In this document: positions 1 to 7,707 of the stretch, in pieces
Position numbering within the stretch: the stretch's first letter is position 1
Layout of the letters: every line of letters begins with the position of its first letter
DNA from: an uncultured Bacilli bacterium
GTDB lineage: Bacteria; Bacillota_I; Bacilli_A; RF39; UBA660
Assembly (NCBI GenBank): GCA_944332375.1
Contig: CALVJU010000135.1
Span: 1 to 16,112, forward strand
Length of the DNA: 16,112 nt
Reading direction: 5' to 3'
The notes under the pieces: model-generated
Told to the model about the DNA's origin: nothing
Databases searched by the model: none
The model's input: the letters and a program-made list of their open reading frames with translations, nothing else
Translations under genes and position numbers: made by a program

Positions 1-2
1 CA

Positions 3-557
3 CTTGGTAATTTCCAACTTACAAATATTCCTGCTGCACCTCGTGGAGTACCTCAAATCGAAGTTACATTTGATATCGATGCCAATGGTATTGTCAATGT
101 AAAAGCAAAAGATTTAGGAACTGGAAAAGAACAATCTATTACCATTACTTCATCTACAAACTTAAGTGATGATGAGATTGAAAGAATGAGAAAAGAAGCA
201 GAGGAAAATAAAGAAGCAGATGCTAAGAGAAAAGAAGAAGCAGATTTGAAAAATGAAGCAGAACAAGTAATTTTCCAAACAGAAAGCTCTTTAAAAGAAC
301 TTGGAGATAAAGTAGATAAGAAAGAAAAAGAAAAAGCAGAGAAACAAAAAGAGGAATTAAAGAAAGCACTTGAAAAAGGCGATCTAGAAGATATTAAGAA
401 GAAAAAAGAAGCATTGAATGAAACAATGATGAAACTTGCTACAAAGGTTTATGAAGAAGCTGCAAAGACACAGCAACAAGCAAGTGACAATAACAACAAC
501 GATGACAATGAGAAAAAAGACAACGATGTAAAAGATGCTGAATACGAAGAAAAATAA
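3..557 (+). CDS. dnaK: Molecular chaperone DnaK (Hsp70), C-terminal part
   Basis: This is the last 184 residues of DnaK, the ATP-driven cytosolic Hsp70 chaperone that works with DnaJ and GrpE; the nucleotide-binding domain lies before the window. The first 60 or so visible residues are the end of the beta-sandwich substrate-binding domain (NIPAAPRGVPQIEVTFDID, then NGIVNVKAKDLGTGKEQ and a SITITSS strand). After NLSDDEIERM comes the helical lid, very rich in Lys and Glu, and an Asn/Asp-rich disordered tail ending DAEYEEK, close to the usual DVVDAEYEEV-type end recognised by co-chaperones. The frame is open from base 3; an internal Met at 186 is not the start. dnaJ lies downstream but is separated from dnaK by two peptidase genes. 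Confidence 0.97.
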   Translation, partial: LGNFQLTNIPAAPRGVPQIEVTFDIDANGIVNVKAKDLGTGKEQSITITSSTNLSDDEIERMRKEAEENKEADAKRKEEADLKNEAEQVIFQTESSLKELGDKVDKKEKEKAEKQKEELKKALEKGDLEDIKKKKEALNETMMKLATKVYEEAAKTQQQASDNNNNDDNEKKDNDVKDAEYEEK

Positions 558-563
558 AAGAGA

Positions 564-589
564 AGAAGTGCTACATTTGTAGTACTTCT
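564..589 (+). terminator. Hairpin after dnaK, possible weak terminator
   Basis: Arms 564-574 and 579-589 pair over 11 bp with one G-U and a 4-base loop. The sequence after the hairpin (cactttgtattt) is only moderately T-rich, so it may terminate partially, act as an mRNA end or processing barrier, and still let some transcription run into the peptidase genes. Confidence 0.5.
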
Positions 590-647
590 CACTTTGTATT
601 TGAATATCTTTATATGTTTTAGAACATAATGAATTAAAGGAGAAAAC

Positions 648-2423
648 ATGAAAAGTCAATATGAATGGAATCTAAGTGAAATTTTTAAAGATAAAGAAGC
701 TTTTTTAAGAGAAAAACAAGAAGTAGAAAAGAAAATAAATAAAGCAAAGTCCTATGAATCTCATCTTTTAGATTGCAAAGAAAACCTGGAACAGTTCTTT
801 CAATTGGATGAAAAGATTAGTCGTAGTATGGATAAAATGTATCTCTATTCCAAAAGACGGGTTGATCTTAATGGCAGCGACATGGAAGCTCAAGAACTCT
901 ATCAACTTGTAAAAAAGCTAGATATTTTCTATGAGAATACAGTGATATTTTTAAAACCTATGTTATTAGAAAACAAAGAAAAAGTATTACAATATATCAA
1001 AGAGAGTTCTTTTTTAGAGAACTATGCTTTTCAGATCCAGCAACTGTATGATCAGGAACCTCATCAATTATCGAAAGAACAAGAAGAAGTCGTGAATATT
1101 CTTTCCGAAACATGTTTCTCTCATGTTTCTACATATACAACTCTTAAAAGTCTAGAAATGAAATGGAAAGAGATTCATGATGAGGATGGAAAACTGGTTC
1201 CATTCAGTGAAGGACTCTACGGAAAGTATTATAACAGTACTAGCCGTAAAGTTCGTAAAGAGGCGCATATGACTTTGTATGAAGGATATGCGAACTATCA
1301 ACATACGATTGCTAGTTTACTCGTTTCCCAAATGACAAGTTATGCGAATATCGCAAAGCTAAGACATTTTTCCTCTGCTTTAGAAATGGCCATGAATGTA
1401 GATCATTTAAAGCCGACACTGTATCACAATTTAATCAAAGTGGTAGAAAAGTATTTGCCTGTCGTTCATCGTTATTATAAAATAAGAAAAGAACAAAGTG
1501 GGTTAAAAGAATTTTATACTTATGATCTGAATCAATCAATTGATCAAAAAGAAAAAAATTACACGATGGAACAAGCAATGGATCTTGTTTTAGAAGCATT
1601 AAAACCATTAGGTGAAGACTATGTTAAAATATTGAAAAATGGATATCATTCTCACTGGATTGACGCTTATCCAAAAGCTGGAAAATATAGTAGCGCTTAT
1701 TCTGCAGGTGGCTGTTACGATACGCATCCTTATATTTTATTAAATTTCAATGGAAAAGAAGTAGATGTCAAATCACTTGCCCATGAATCTGGTCATGCAA
1801 TGCACACTTATTATAGTAATAAGGAAAATACTTATTCCAACTCGGTTTATACTTCCTTTTTATCAGAGATCGCAAGCACTGTGAATGAATTACTTGTTTC
1901 TGAGTATCAATTAAATCACGCCCAAAGTGAAGAAGAGGAGATTGAAGTATTAGATAATTTAATTCGTTGCTTTGATGCTTCTATTTTCACTCAAACGATG
2001 TATGCAGAGTTTGAATTATGGTGTTATGAACAGATTGAAAAAGGAAATCCTCCTACTACTGAAAGAATGAATGAGTATTATGCAAAATTGTTAAAAAAAT
2101 ACTACGGGGAAGAAGTCCTTATAACAGATATATCAAAAGTAGGTTGGAGTCGTATTTCTCATTTCTTTATCTATCATTTTTATGTCTATAAATACGCAAC
2201 TGGATTATCTATCGCAACTGCTTTTGCAAGTGCGATCATCAATCAAGAACCAGGGGCGTTGGAAAATTATAAGAAGTTCTTAAAATCTGGTGGTCGTGCT
2301 TATTCTGATGAGATTTTATTAGATTGTGGAATTGATGTAAATCAGATCACGTTTATAGAAAATGCAATGAAGTATTTTGAAAAGAATGTTCGATTATTAG
2401 AACAAGAAATGAAAAGGAGATAG
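648..2423 (+). CDS. pepF: Oligoendopeptidase F-type M3 metallopeptidase (first copy)
   Basis: A 591-residue cytosolic zinc endopeptidase of family M3B, which in characterised members cuts short peptides. The zinc site is the HESGH motif at residues 379-383 (HExxH) with E407 in SEIASTVNE as probable third ligand. The C-terminal substrate-pocket region has RISHFF and FYVYKYATG. Length matches PepF (about 600). The start is set by aaaggaga about 6 bases before ATG 648 and by the family-like N-terminus YEWNLSEIF. It is followed after 2 bases by a paralogue with the same architecture, so the pair is a diverged tandem duplication. Odd points: before HExxH it reads AYSAGGCYDTHP where the second copy has AYSGGGYDTPP, and SHFFIYHFYVY replaces SHFYTPFYVY, so its specificity may differ. 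Confidence 0.93.
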   Translation: MKSQYEWNLSEIFKDKEAFLREKQEVEKKINKAKSYESHLLDCKENLEQFFQLDEKISRSMDKMYLYSKRRVDLNGSDMEAQELYQLVKKLDIFYENTVIFLKPMLLENKEKVLQYIKESSFLENYAFQIQQLYDQEPHQLSKEQEEVVNILSETCFSHVSTYTTLKSLEMKWKEIHDEDGKLVPFSEGLYGKYYNSTSRKVRKEAHMTLYEGYANYQHTIASLLVSQMTSYANIAKLRHFSSALEMAMNVDHLKPTLYHNLIKVVEKYLPVVHRYYKIRKEQSGLKEFYTYDLNQSIDQKEKNYTMEQAMDLVLEALKPLGEDYVKILKNGYHSHWIDAYPKAGKYSSAYSAGGCYDTHPYILLNFNGKEVDVKSLAHESGHAMHTYYSNKENTYSNSVYTSFLSEIASTVNELLVSEYQLNHAQSEEEEIEVLDNLIRCFDASIFTQTMYAEFELWCYEQIEKGNPPTTERMNEYYAKLLKKYYGEEVLITDISKVGWSRISHFFIYHFYVYKYATGLSIATAFASAIINQEPGALENYKKFLKSGGRAYSDEILLDCGIDVNQITFIENAMKYFEKNVRLLEQEMKRR

Positions 2424-2425
2424 TC

Positions 2426-4219
2426 ATGGAAAAAACAATCAAAGAACGTAGTGAGATGGATGCAAAATATTTATGGAATTTGAGTGTTGTTTTTCAAAAT
2501 GATGATGCATGGTATCAGACCGCTGAAGAGACAAAAGAGAAGATCAAACAATATGAAAACTATCGAGATACTTTTATGAACTCTGCACAGTCTCTTTATG
2601 AATTATTTGTTTTAGATGAAGAAGTAAGTCGTCTGTTAGAACGTTTAAGCACTTATGCATATTTTAAAAGCGATGAAGATAACCGAAATAATACGTATTT
2701 AAAAATGAGTGGAGAGATAGATAATTTATACATTCTCGCCGAAACAAATAGTGCTTTTATTATTCCTAATTTACTGAAATACCAATATACAAAGATTGAA
2801 GAATATATGGAACAAGAACCACGATTAAAACAATATGAAAGAAGCTTTCAACAAATTTATCGCTATCAACCATATGTATTATCCGAGAAAGAAGAAAAGT
2901 TATTATCTGAATATCAGAAAGTATTTCAAGTTCCATCAAATGTATATGACATTTTATCCAACTCTGATTTGAAACTAGGAACAGTACAAGATGAAGAGGG
3001 AAAAGAAGTAGAATTGAGTGACGCTAATTTCATTTACTATTTACGTTCTAAAAACCGTGCTTTTCGTAAACGTGTCTTTGATACGGTTTATCAAACTTAT
3101 CAACAATTTTCAAATACATTTGCAACTTCACTATCAGGTGTAGTAGAATATTCTTGCGTGGATGCAAAAGTACGTGGTTATGAAAGTAGTATGCAGTCTT
3201 ATCTGTTTCCAGATCAGATGCCTGTCTCTGGATATCATAACTTGATTGACTCTGTCCACGAGGGACTCCCTGTTTTGATGAAGTATTTTCAACTAAAAAA
3301 ACAAGAATTACACTTAGATGAAATTCATATTTATGACTTATATGTCGATCTTGTCAAAGAAAACAATCAAGAATACGCTTTTGAAGAAGCCAAAGAGATG
3401 GTGTTAAGTGCGATGAGTGTCTTAGGTGAAGACTATGTAAGACGGTTAAAAGAAGCATTCACCAATCGTTGGATTGATGTTTATCCAAATAAAGGAAAAC
3501 AGGAAGGCGCTTATTCTGGTGGAGGATATGACACGCCTCCGTATGTCTTATTAAACTACATGGGAACAATTGATGATGTTTCTGCATTAGCACATGAGTT
3601 AGGACATGCAATGCATAGTTATTATACAAAAGAGAATAATCCTTATATTACTGGAGATCATTCTACTTTTGTTGGTGAGGTTGCCAGTACAGTTAATGAA
3701 CTATTCCTTGCCAAATATCTTTTAAAAACAACAGAAGACAAGAATCTGAAGAAAAGCATTCTTGTTCACTTGATGGATATGTTTAAATCTACGATTTATC
3801 GTCAAGTGATGTTTGCTGAGTTTGAAGAACAAATTCATAGTGCAGTAGAAAAGGGAGAGGTCTTAACCAGTGAATCCATATCAGATATTTATTACAATCT
3901 AGTAAAACAATATCATGAACCAGTTGTCGTTGTCGATGAACAAATTCGTTATGAATGGGAAAGAATTTCTCATTTCTATACACCGTTTTATGTTTATAAA
4001 TACGCAACAGGATTAGCAAGCGCTTGTCAAATTGTTACAAACATCTTAAATGGAAAAGAACATGCGAAAGAAAATTATATTGAATTTTTGAAAGATGGAA
4101 GTAAACATGATCCAATTGACACTTTAAAAATTGCTGGTGTTGATGTATTAAGTAAAGATACCATGAAGAGTGCCATTGCCATGTTTGAAGAATTTATAAA
4201 AGAATATCAAAGTTTATAG
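2426..4219 (+). CDS. pepF: Oligoendopeptidase F-type M3 metallopeptidase (second copy)
   Basis: A 597-residue M3B peptidase with the consensus zinc motif HELGH at residues 390-394 and probable third ligand E418 in GEVASTVNE, at the same spacing as in the first copy. The N-terminal helical part (YLWNLSVVFQ near residue 15) aligns with the start of the first copy. The block GAYSGGGYDTPPYVLLN and the C-terminal SHFYTPFYVYKYATG are textbook PepF. ATG 2426 is chosen because aaaggagatag, overlapping the stop of the upstream gene, gives a good ribosome site; the two genes are 2 bases apart and surely cotranscribed. dnaJ starts 16 bases after its stop, so the peptidase pair and dnaJ probably share an mRNA. 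Likely role: degradation of oligopeptides in the cytosol. Confidence 0.94.
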   Translation: MEKTIKERSEMDAKYLWNLSVVFQNDDAWYQTAEETKEKIKQYENYRDTFMNSAQSLYELFVLDEEVSRLLERLSTYAYFKSDEDNRNNTYLKMSGEIDNLYILAETNSAFIIPNLLKYQYTKIEEYMEQEPRLKQYERSFQQIYRYQPYVLSEKEEKLLSEYQKVFQVPSNVYDILSNSDLKLGTVQDEEGKEVELSDANFIYYLRSKNRAFRKRVFDTVYQTYQQFSNTFATSLSGVVEYSCVDAKVRGYESSMQSYLFPDQMPVSGYHNLIDSVHEGLPVLMKYFQLKKQELHLDEIHIYDLYVDLVKENNQEYAFEEAKEMVLSAMSVLGEDYVRRLKEAFTNRWIDVYPNKGKQEGAYSGGGYDTPPYVLLNYMGTIDDVSALAHELGHAMHSYYTKENNPYITGDHSTFVGEVASTVNELFLAKYLLKTTEDKNLKKSILVHLMDMFKSTIYRQVMFAEFEEQIHSAVEKGEVLTSESISDIYYNLVKQYHEPVVVVDEQIRYEWERISHFYTPFYVYKYATGLASACQIVTNILNGKEHAKENYIEFLKDGSKHDPIDTLKIAGVDVLSKDTMKSAIAMFEEFIKEYQSL

Positions 4220-4235
4220 TTAGGAAGTGGTATGT

Positions 4236-5363
4236 ATGAATAAAAGAGATTATTATGAAGTCTTAGGTGTTTCTAAAAATGCAACGGAAGCAGAAATTAA
4301 AAGTGCTTTTCGTAAATTAGCAAAGAAATATCACCCTGATGTTTCAAAAGAACCAGATGCTGCAGAAAAATTTAAAGAAGCACAAGAAGCATATGCAGTA
4401 TTAAGTGATAAAGAGAAAAGGGAACAATATGATCGCTATGGTCATGCTGCATTCCAAGGTGCAGGAGGAAATGGCCAAGGAGGATATGACTTCTCTGGAT
4501 TTGATTTCAGTGACATTTTCTCTGATATATTTGGAAGTGGATTTGGATTTGATTTTGGAGGAAGTGGCAGTAATAGAAGAGCACGTCCAACCAAAGGTAG
4601 AGATCGTTTGATTCATATCGATTTAACATTTGAAGAAGCTGTGTTTGGATGTAAGAAAGATATTAAAGTAGAAGTATATGAAACATGTGATGACTGTCAT
4701 GGAGATGGTGGACATGGTAAAAAGACCTGTGAATACTGTCATGGAAGTGGCTTTGTTACACAAGAACAACGTACTTTATTTGGATCTTTTATGAGTAAAA
4801 CAAGCTGTCCACATTGTGATGGAAAAGGAACTACCTTTGAATCTACTTGTAAAAAATGTCATGGTCTTGGAAAGATTAAGACCAAAAAAGAACTAGAAGT
4901 CAAAGTTCCAGCAGGAGTAAATACAGGTGATCAACTTCGTATTGCCGGAAAAGGAGAAGCAGGTTCCAATGGAGGACCAAATGGAGATATCTATTTACAA
5001 TTTAAAGTAGCAGAACATAAATTATTTATTCGTGATAATAACGATATTTATTTAAGAGTTCCAATTACTATTTCAGAAGCATTATTAGGTTGTAAAAAAG
5101 AAATTCCAACTCTTTATGGAAATGTGATTTTAACTATCCCAGCAGGAAGTAATACCAATGATAAACATCGTTTAAAGGGAAAAGGTGTAAAAGATGCGAA
5201 CTCTTCTCGTACTGGAGATATGTATGTTTTATTAAATGTCATTGTTCCAAAGAAATTATCACGTGATCAAAAGAAATTAGCAGAAGCACTTTCTAAAACA
5301 AAATTAGATGATGAAATCGAATTTAAAATCTTTCAAAAATTTGTGAAAGAAAACGAAAAATAA
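4236..5363 (+). CDS. dnaJ: Chaperone protein DnaJ (Hsp40)
   Basis: A 375-residue type I J-protein, which delivers unfolded clients to DnaK and stimulates its ATPase. In order: J domain (residues 1-70, HPD at 33-35, then KREQYDRYGH), a Gly/Phe-rich linker (about 72-112), a zinc-binding domain with four CxxCxGxG modules at 151, 165, 191 and 205, then the two C-terminal beta domains. Start choice: ATG 4236 has aggaag 8 bases upstream and gives the standard MNKRDYYEVLGV start; an in-frame GTG at 4227 lies inside that ribosome site. The AGG codon in KREQYD sits at a conserved Arg, arguing against AGG reassignment. Unusually, it is next to two pepF genes rather than directly after dnaK. Confidence 0.97.
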   Translation: MNKRDYYEVLGVSKNATEAEIKSAFRKLAKKYHPDVSKEPDAAEKFKEAQEAYAVLSDKEKREQYDRYGHAAFQGAGGNGQGGYDFSGFDFSDIFSDIFGSGFGFDFGGSGSNRRARPTKGRDRLIHIDLTFEEAVFGCKKDIKVEVYETCDDCHGDGGHGKKTCEYCHGSGFVTQEQRTLFGSFMSKTSCPHCDGKGTTFESTCKKCHGLGKIKTKKELEVKVPAGVNTGDQLRIAGKGEAGSNGGPNGDIYLQFKVAEHKLFIRDNNDIYLRVPITISEALLGCKKEIPTLYGNVILTIPAGSNTNDKHRLKGKGVKDANSSRTGDMYVLLNVIVPKKLSRDQKKLAEALSKTKLDDEIEFKIFQKFVKENEK

Positions 5364-5397
5364 AAATCACACGCGTAGGATCCTGTGTGATTTTTTT
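5362..5397. terminator. Bidirectional terminator between dnaJ and the M29 peptidase gene
   Basis: Arms 5362-5372 (aaaaatcacac) and 5385-5395 pair over 11 bp around a 12-base loop, with a T run at 5391-5397 on the plus strand and an A run at 5362-5366 that reads as U on the minus strand. It lies between two convergent genes, so it can serve both. Confidence 0.85.
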
Positions 5398-5399
5398 GT

Positions 5400-6650
5400 C
5401 TATAGTTTTATTTTTCCATTTTGATATATGAGTTGTTTCCCTTTGTTGGTATCAGCGATAATTTCTAAATCATCTGATCCAATCATAAAGTCTAGATGTG
5501 TACTAGAAGTATTGATACCATGGTCCAATAAGTTTCTCTTATCCATCTCTATTCCACCAGGAATGGTGTCTGGGAAACCGAAACCGAGAGCAAGATGACA
5601 AGAAGCATTCTCATCTAATAAAGCATGATAATAAAGTGTGTTTGTTTTAGAAACGGGTGTATCTTGTTCTACTAGTGCACATTCTCCTAAATAACGTGCG
5701 TGTGGATCTGTATTTAAAAAATCTTTTATGATTTGATAATCTTTATCTTTATCAACAAGAATCTTCTTTACAGCACCATGTTGAAATTCTAAACCAAAAT
5801 GATCAACGATGTAGTTATTGTGTCTATGGAAAACGAGAGGTTTTGTAGAAAAGACAGTACCTTCTGTCTGATAATAAATAGGAGAAGTAAAAGCTTCATA
5901 TGAGGGAACATTATAAATAAAATCATTACCAAAATAATCTTTTTCAAAACTTCCGAGCCATAAGTGATTTTCAGGTAATGAAATTGTTAAATTGGTTCCC
6001 AGATGATTTTGATAGTGTAATTTTTTGATTTTTAATTGGTTTAATTTCCTAATCGTTTGCATATGATTTTCTTTTAACTGATTCCATGCTTTGAGTGGGT
6101 TTTCTGTTTCTAGTAGACACATTTCCATGATTTGTTGATATAACTTTATAAAAGCTTCTTCCACAGGTAATTCAGGAAATAACTTTTTTGCCCAAGTTCT
6201 AGTTGGATAAATCGCAACTGTTCCAGGACATTTTAAATTACTTGTGTATTCAAAATAAAGGTTTAATTGCTTTTCACATAGATAAGAAGCTTTTTCTTCT
6301 TTTGCCGGATCTATTTTTTTAGGGTAAGATTCTTCAAATGTTTCAATTTGTAACTGGAATCCTGAGTTTTTCGCACAATATTCTAAATGAGATAAATCGA
6401 AATATGATTCTTGTTTGATGTCTTTCAATTTAGTTTGATCTAAATATTCTTTTTTTTCATACTCACTGTTGTTAAAAAGAAAAATAGATTGAAATCCCCT
6501 TTGTTTTGCTTTCTTCATGATGAGAGTAGCAAATGGTTTTAAAGCTTTACTTTTGTAAAGAATTACGATAGGACGTTTTCGATTTGTAGGAAGACATTGT
6601 GTCGTTAGAAAAGATGCATACTTTTCATCATATAATGTTGTTTGATCCAT
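5400..6650 (-). CDS. M29-family metallo-aminopeptidase
   Basis: A 416-residue cytosolic aminopeptidase of family M29 (aminopeptidase T/AmpS type), which removes N-terminal residues from peptides with a two-metal centre. The conserved metal-ligand blocks are all visible: E252 in SYEAFTSP, E323 in YLGECALV, H342 in LYYHALLDENASCH and H385/D387 in THLDFMIGSDD. Length fits the family (about 410). The start at 6650 has aaggagatg upstream on the minus strand and a consensus promoter further back. It converges on dnaJ with a shared terminator. Together with the two PepF genes it makes three peptidases in about 6 kb, consistent with peptide use as a nutrient source (inference). Confidence 0.93.
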   Translation of the reverse strand: MDQTTLYDEKYASFLTTQCLPTNRKRPIVILYKSKALKPFATLIMKKAKQRGFQSIFLFNNSEYEKKEYLDQTKLKDIKQESYFDLSHLEYCAKNSGFQLQIETFEESYPKKIDPAKEEKASYLCEKQLNLYFEYTSNLKCPGTVAIYPTRTWAKKLFPELPVEEAFIKLYQQIMEMCLLETENPLKAWNQLKENHMQTIRKLNQLKIKKLHYQNHLGTNLTISLPENHLWLGSFEKDYFGNDFIYNVPSYEAFTSPIYYQTEGTVFSTKPLVFHRHNNYIVDHFGLEFQHGAVKKILVDKDKDYQIIKDFLNTDPHARYLGECALVEQDTPVSKTNTLYYHALLDENASCHLALGFGFPDTIPGGIEMDKRNLLDHGINTSSTHLDFMIGSDDLEIIADTNKGKQLIYQNGKIKL

Positions 6651-6682
6651 ATAAAATTCATCTCCTTGATAAAAACAAAGTT

Positions 6683-6711
6683 ATTATATCGTAACTTGTT
6701 TTCTTTGACAA
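6683..6711 (-). promoter_or_regulatory. SigmaA-like promoter of the M29 peptidase gene
   Basis: On the minus strand TTGTCA (6711-6706) and TATAAT (6688-6683) are separated by exactly 17 bases. The perfect -10 and spacing make this one of the best promoters in the window. It lies 33 bases before the start codon. Confidence 0.8.
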
Positions 6712-6717
6712 GGAGAG

Positions 6718-6745
6718 TTGATATAGGAAAAATATTTGATATACT
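6718..6745 (+). promoter_or_regulatory. Rightward promoter toward the structured leader and surface gene
   Basis: TTGATA (6718-6723), a 16-base spacer and TATACT (6740-6745), preceded by TGA giving an extended -10. Its -35 begins 6 bases from the -35 of the opposite promoter, so the two are divergent back to back. Predicted transcript start near 6752. Confidence 0.65.
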
Positions 6746-6775
6746 ATAAAAGAGATTAGAAGATAGGTGAAAGTT

Positions 6776-6901
6776 ATGAGAAAGAAACACCGTATTAACA
6801 TAATGTTACTAGGGGGCAAATTAGATAAGATCCCTCTATCTTTCTTGTACTTGAAATATAAAGAAAGCTATTTTCATTGTGGAAATGGCTTTTTTCCGTA
6901 G
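6776..6901 (+). CDS. Possible 41-residue small ORF in the leader
   Basis: ATG 6776 has aggtgaaa upstream and opens 41 codons ending TAG at 6899-6901. The peptide is basic at the start (MRKKHRINIMLLGGK) and its MRK start resembles that of the next gene (MRKGKYKIK). I do not recognise a family. Two RNA hairpins, one of them terminator-like, lie inside the ORF, so it may be a leader peptide, the remnant of a duplicated gene start, or chance. Confidence 0.25.
   Translation: MRKKHRINIMLLGGKLDKIPLSFLYLKYKESYFHCGNGFFP
6810..6838 (+). promoter_or_regulatory. RNA hairpin in the leader
   Basis: Arms 6810-6816 (tagggggc start) and 6832-6838 (ccctcta) form 7 bp with one G-U around a 15-base loop. It is G/C-rich in an AT-rich gap and stands between the promoter at 6718-6745 and the terminator-like hairpin at 6864-6895. 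I could not match it to a known riboswitch. Confidence 0.4.
6864..6895 (+). terminator. Terminator-like hairpin upstream of the surface protein gene
   Basis: Arms 6864-6873 (aaagctattt) and 6883-6892 pair over 10 bp with one G-U around a 9-base loop, running directly into six T (6890-6895). The position, about 145 bases after the predicted start and 95 before the next ATG, suits an attenuator or the end of a small RNA. Confidence 0.5.
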
Positions 6902-6990
6902 TGAAAAGTTTGCCGAATTATGATGAAAAAGTAGGATAGGAAATGAAAAAAGGTATGGTAAAATAATAAGAAATAGGAGTAGAAGAGAAC

Positions 6991-7707
6991 ATGAGAAAAG
7001 GGAAATATAAAATAAAGTCAGAACACTTTTTAATGGGAACAATTGTAGTGTCTGTATTCTTGATGTTAGGAATTGGATATGCACTATTGAGCCAGACATT
7101 ACAGATCAATGGTACAGCAAATATTACATCAAAATGGAAAATTTTATTTACAAGTGCAGAAGAAAAAGAGATGAATAATGCGACAACACAATTGAAAGAA
7201 ATTACGGATGATACGACTTTAACTTTGAATGTAGAACTAACCCAACCAGGAGCAACTGCTACTTATGATGTTGTCGTAGCAAACCAAGGAGATTTGGATG
7301 CGGTTTTATCTAAGATAGAGGGAGTGGAAGAAACAAACAATTCTGATCCACTACCAATTAAAGTTCATTTAGAAAATATCGCAGAAGGAGATCCATTACT
7401 TAAGAGTGAAGAGAAAACGTTTCAGGTCATCGTAGAATGGGATGCATCTCAAGATTTTAATGAAACAAATATGAAAAAAGAAATATCGATTACTTTGACT
7501 TATGAACAAAGTGATAATGGAGGTCCTGTAATACCAACTCCAGGAGATGATACGGTCATTATGGGAGGACAAACAGTTGCCTTAGTATCTAGTGGAGATG
7601 GTCTTTATGAGGATCAATATGAGAATGGAAGATATATTTACAGGGGACAAAGCCCAAATAACTATGTAGAATTTAACAATGAACTGTGGAGAATTATAGC
7701 GAAATAG
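6991..7707 (+). CDS. Membrane-anchored surface protein, N-terminal part up to an in-frame TAG
   Basis: As read, 238 residues ending at TAG 7705-7707. Residues 1-12 are basic, 13-34 form one hydrophobic segment (FLMGTIVVSVFLMLGIGYAL), so this is a signal or anchor, followed by QTLQINGTANI, a start common in extracellular proteins of gut Firmicutes. Residues about 35-170 look like a beta-sandwich (DTTLTLNVELTQPGATATYD; ISITLTYEQ), reminiscent of TasA/camelysin-like secreted domains, then a Pro/Gly linker (GGPVIPTPGDD). From GDGLYEDQYENGRYIYRG a second domain begins and is cut in ELWRIIAK-stop. The same frame stays open to 8457, so the domain continues beyond the TAG. The start has aggag 11 bases upstream. 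Function unknown; an adhesin or other surface role is inference. Confidence 0.75.
   Translation: MRKGKYKIKSEHFLMGTIVVSVFLMLGIGYALLSQTLQINGTANITSKWKILFTSAEEKEMNNATTQLKEITDDTTLTLNVELTQPGATATYDVVVANQGDLDAVLSKIEGVEETNNSDPLPIKVHLENIAEGDPLLKSEEKTFQVIVEWDASQDFNETNMKKEISITLTYEQSDNGGPVIPTPGDDTVIMGGQTVALVSSGDGLYEDQYENGRYIYRGQSPNNYVEFNNELWRIIAK

Noticed and set aside
564..589. CIRCE heat-shock operator after dnaK
   Set aside because: The inverted repeat does not match TTAGCACTC-N9-GAGTGCTAA and its loop is 4 bases, so it is a hairpin, not an HrcA site.
384..659. Minus-strand ORFs opposite the dnaK tail and the pepF start
   Set aside because: They are reverse readings of the Lys/Glu-rich and Asn/Asp-rich dnaK end, with low-complexity Phe/Leu/Val content and no ribosome site.
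4227..4235. GTG 4227 as the start of dnaJ
   Set aside because: It overlaps the aggaag ribosome site for ATG 4236, and the family N-terminus begins at MNKRDYY.
4401..4616. ORFs on both strands inside the dnaJ J-domain and Gly/Phe region
   Set aside because: They overlap a fully conserved gene and show no family features.
5371..5383. MluI and BamHI sites in the loop of the dnaJ terminator as a sign of cloning
   Set aside because: Both are 6-base palindromes that can occur by chance, and the surrounding sequence is natural and continuous with both genes.
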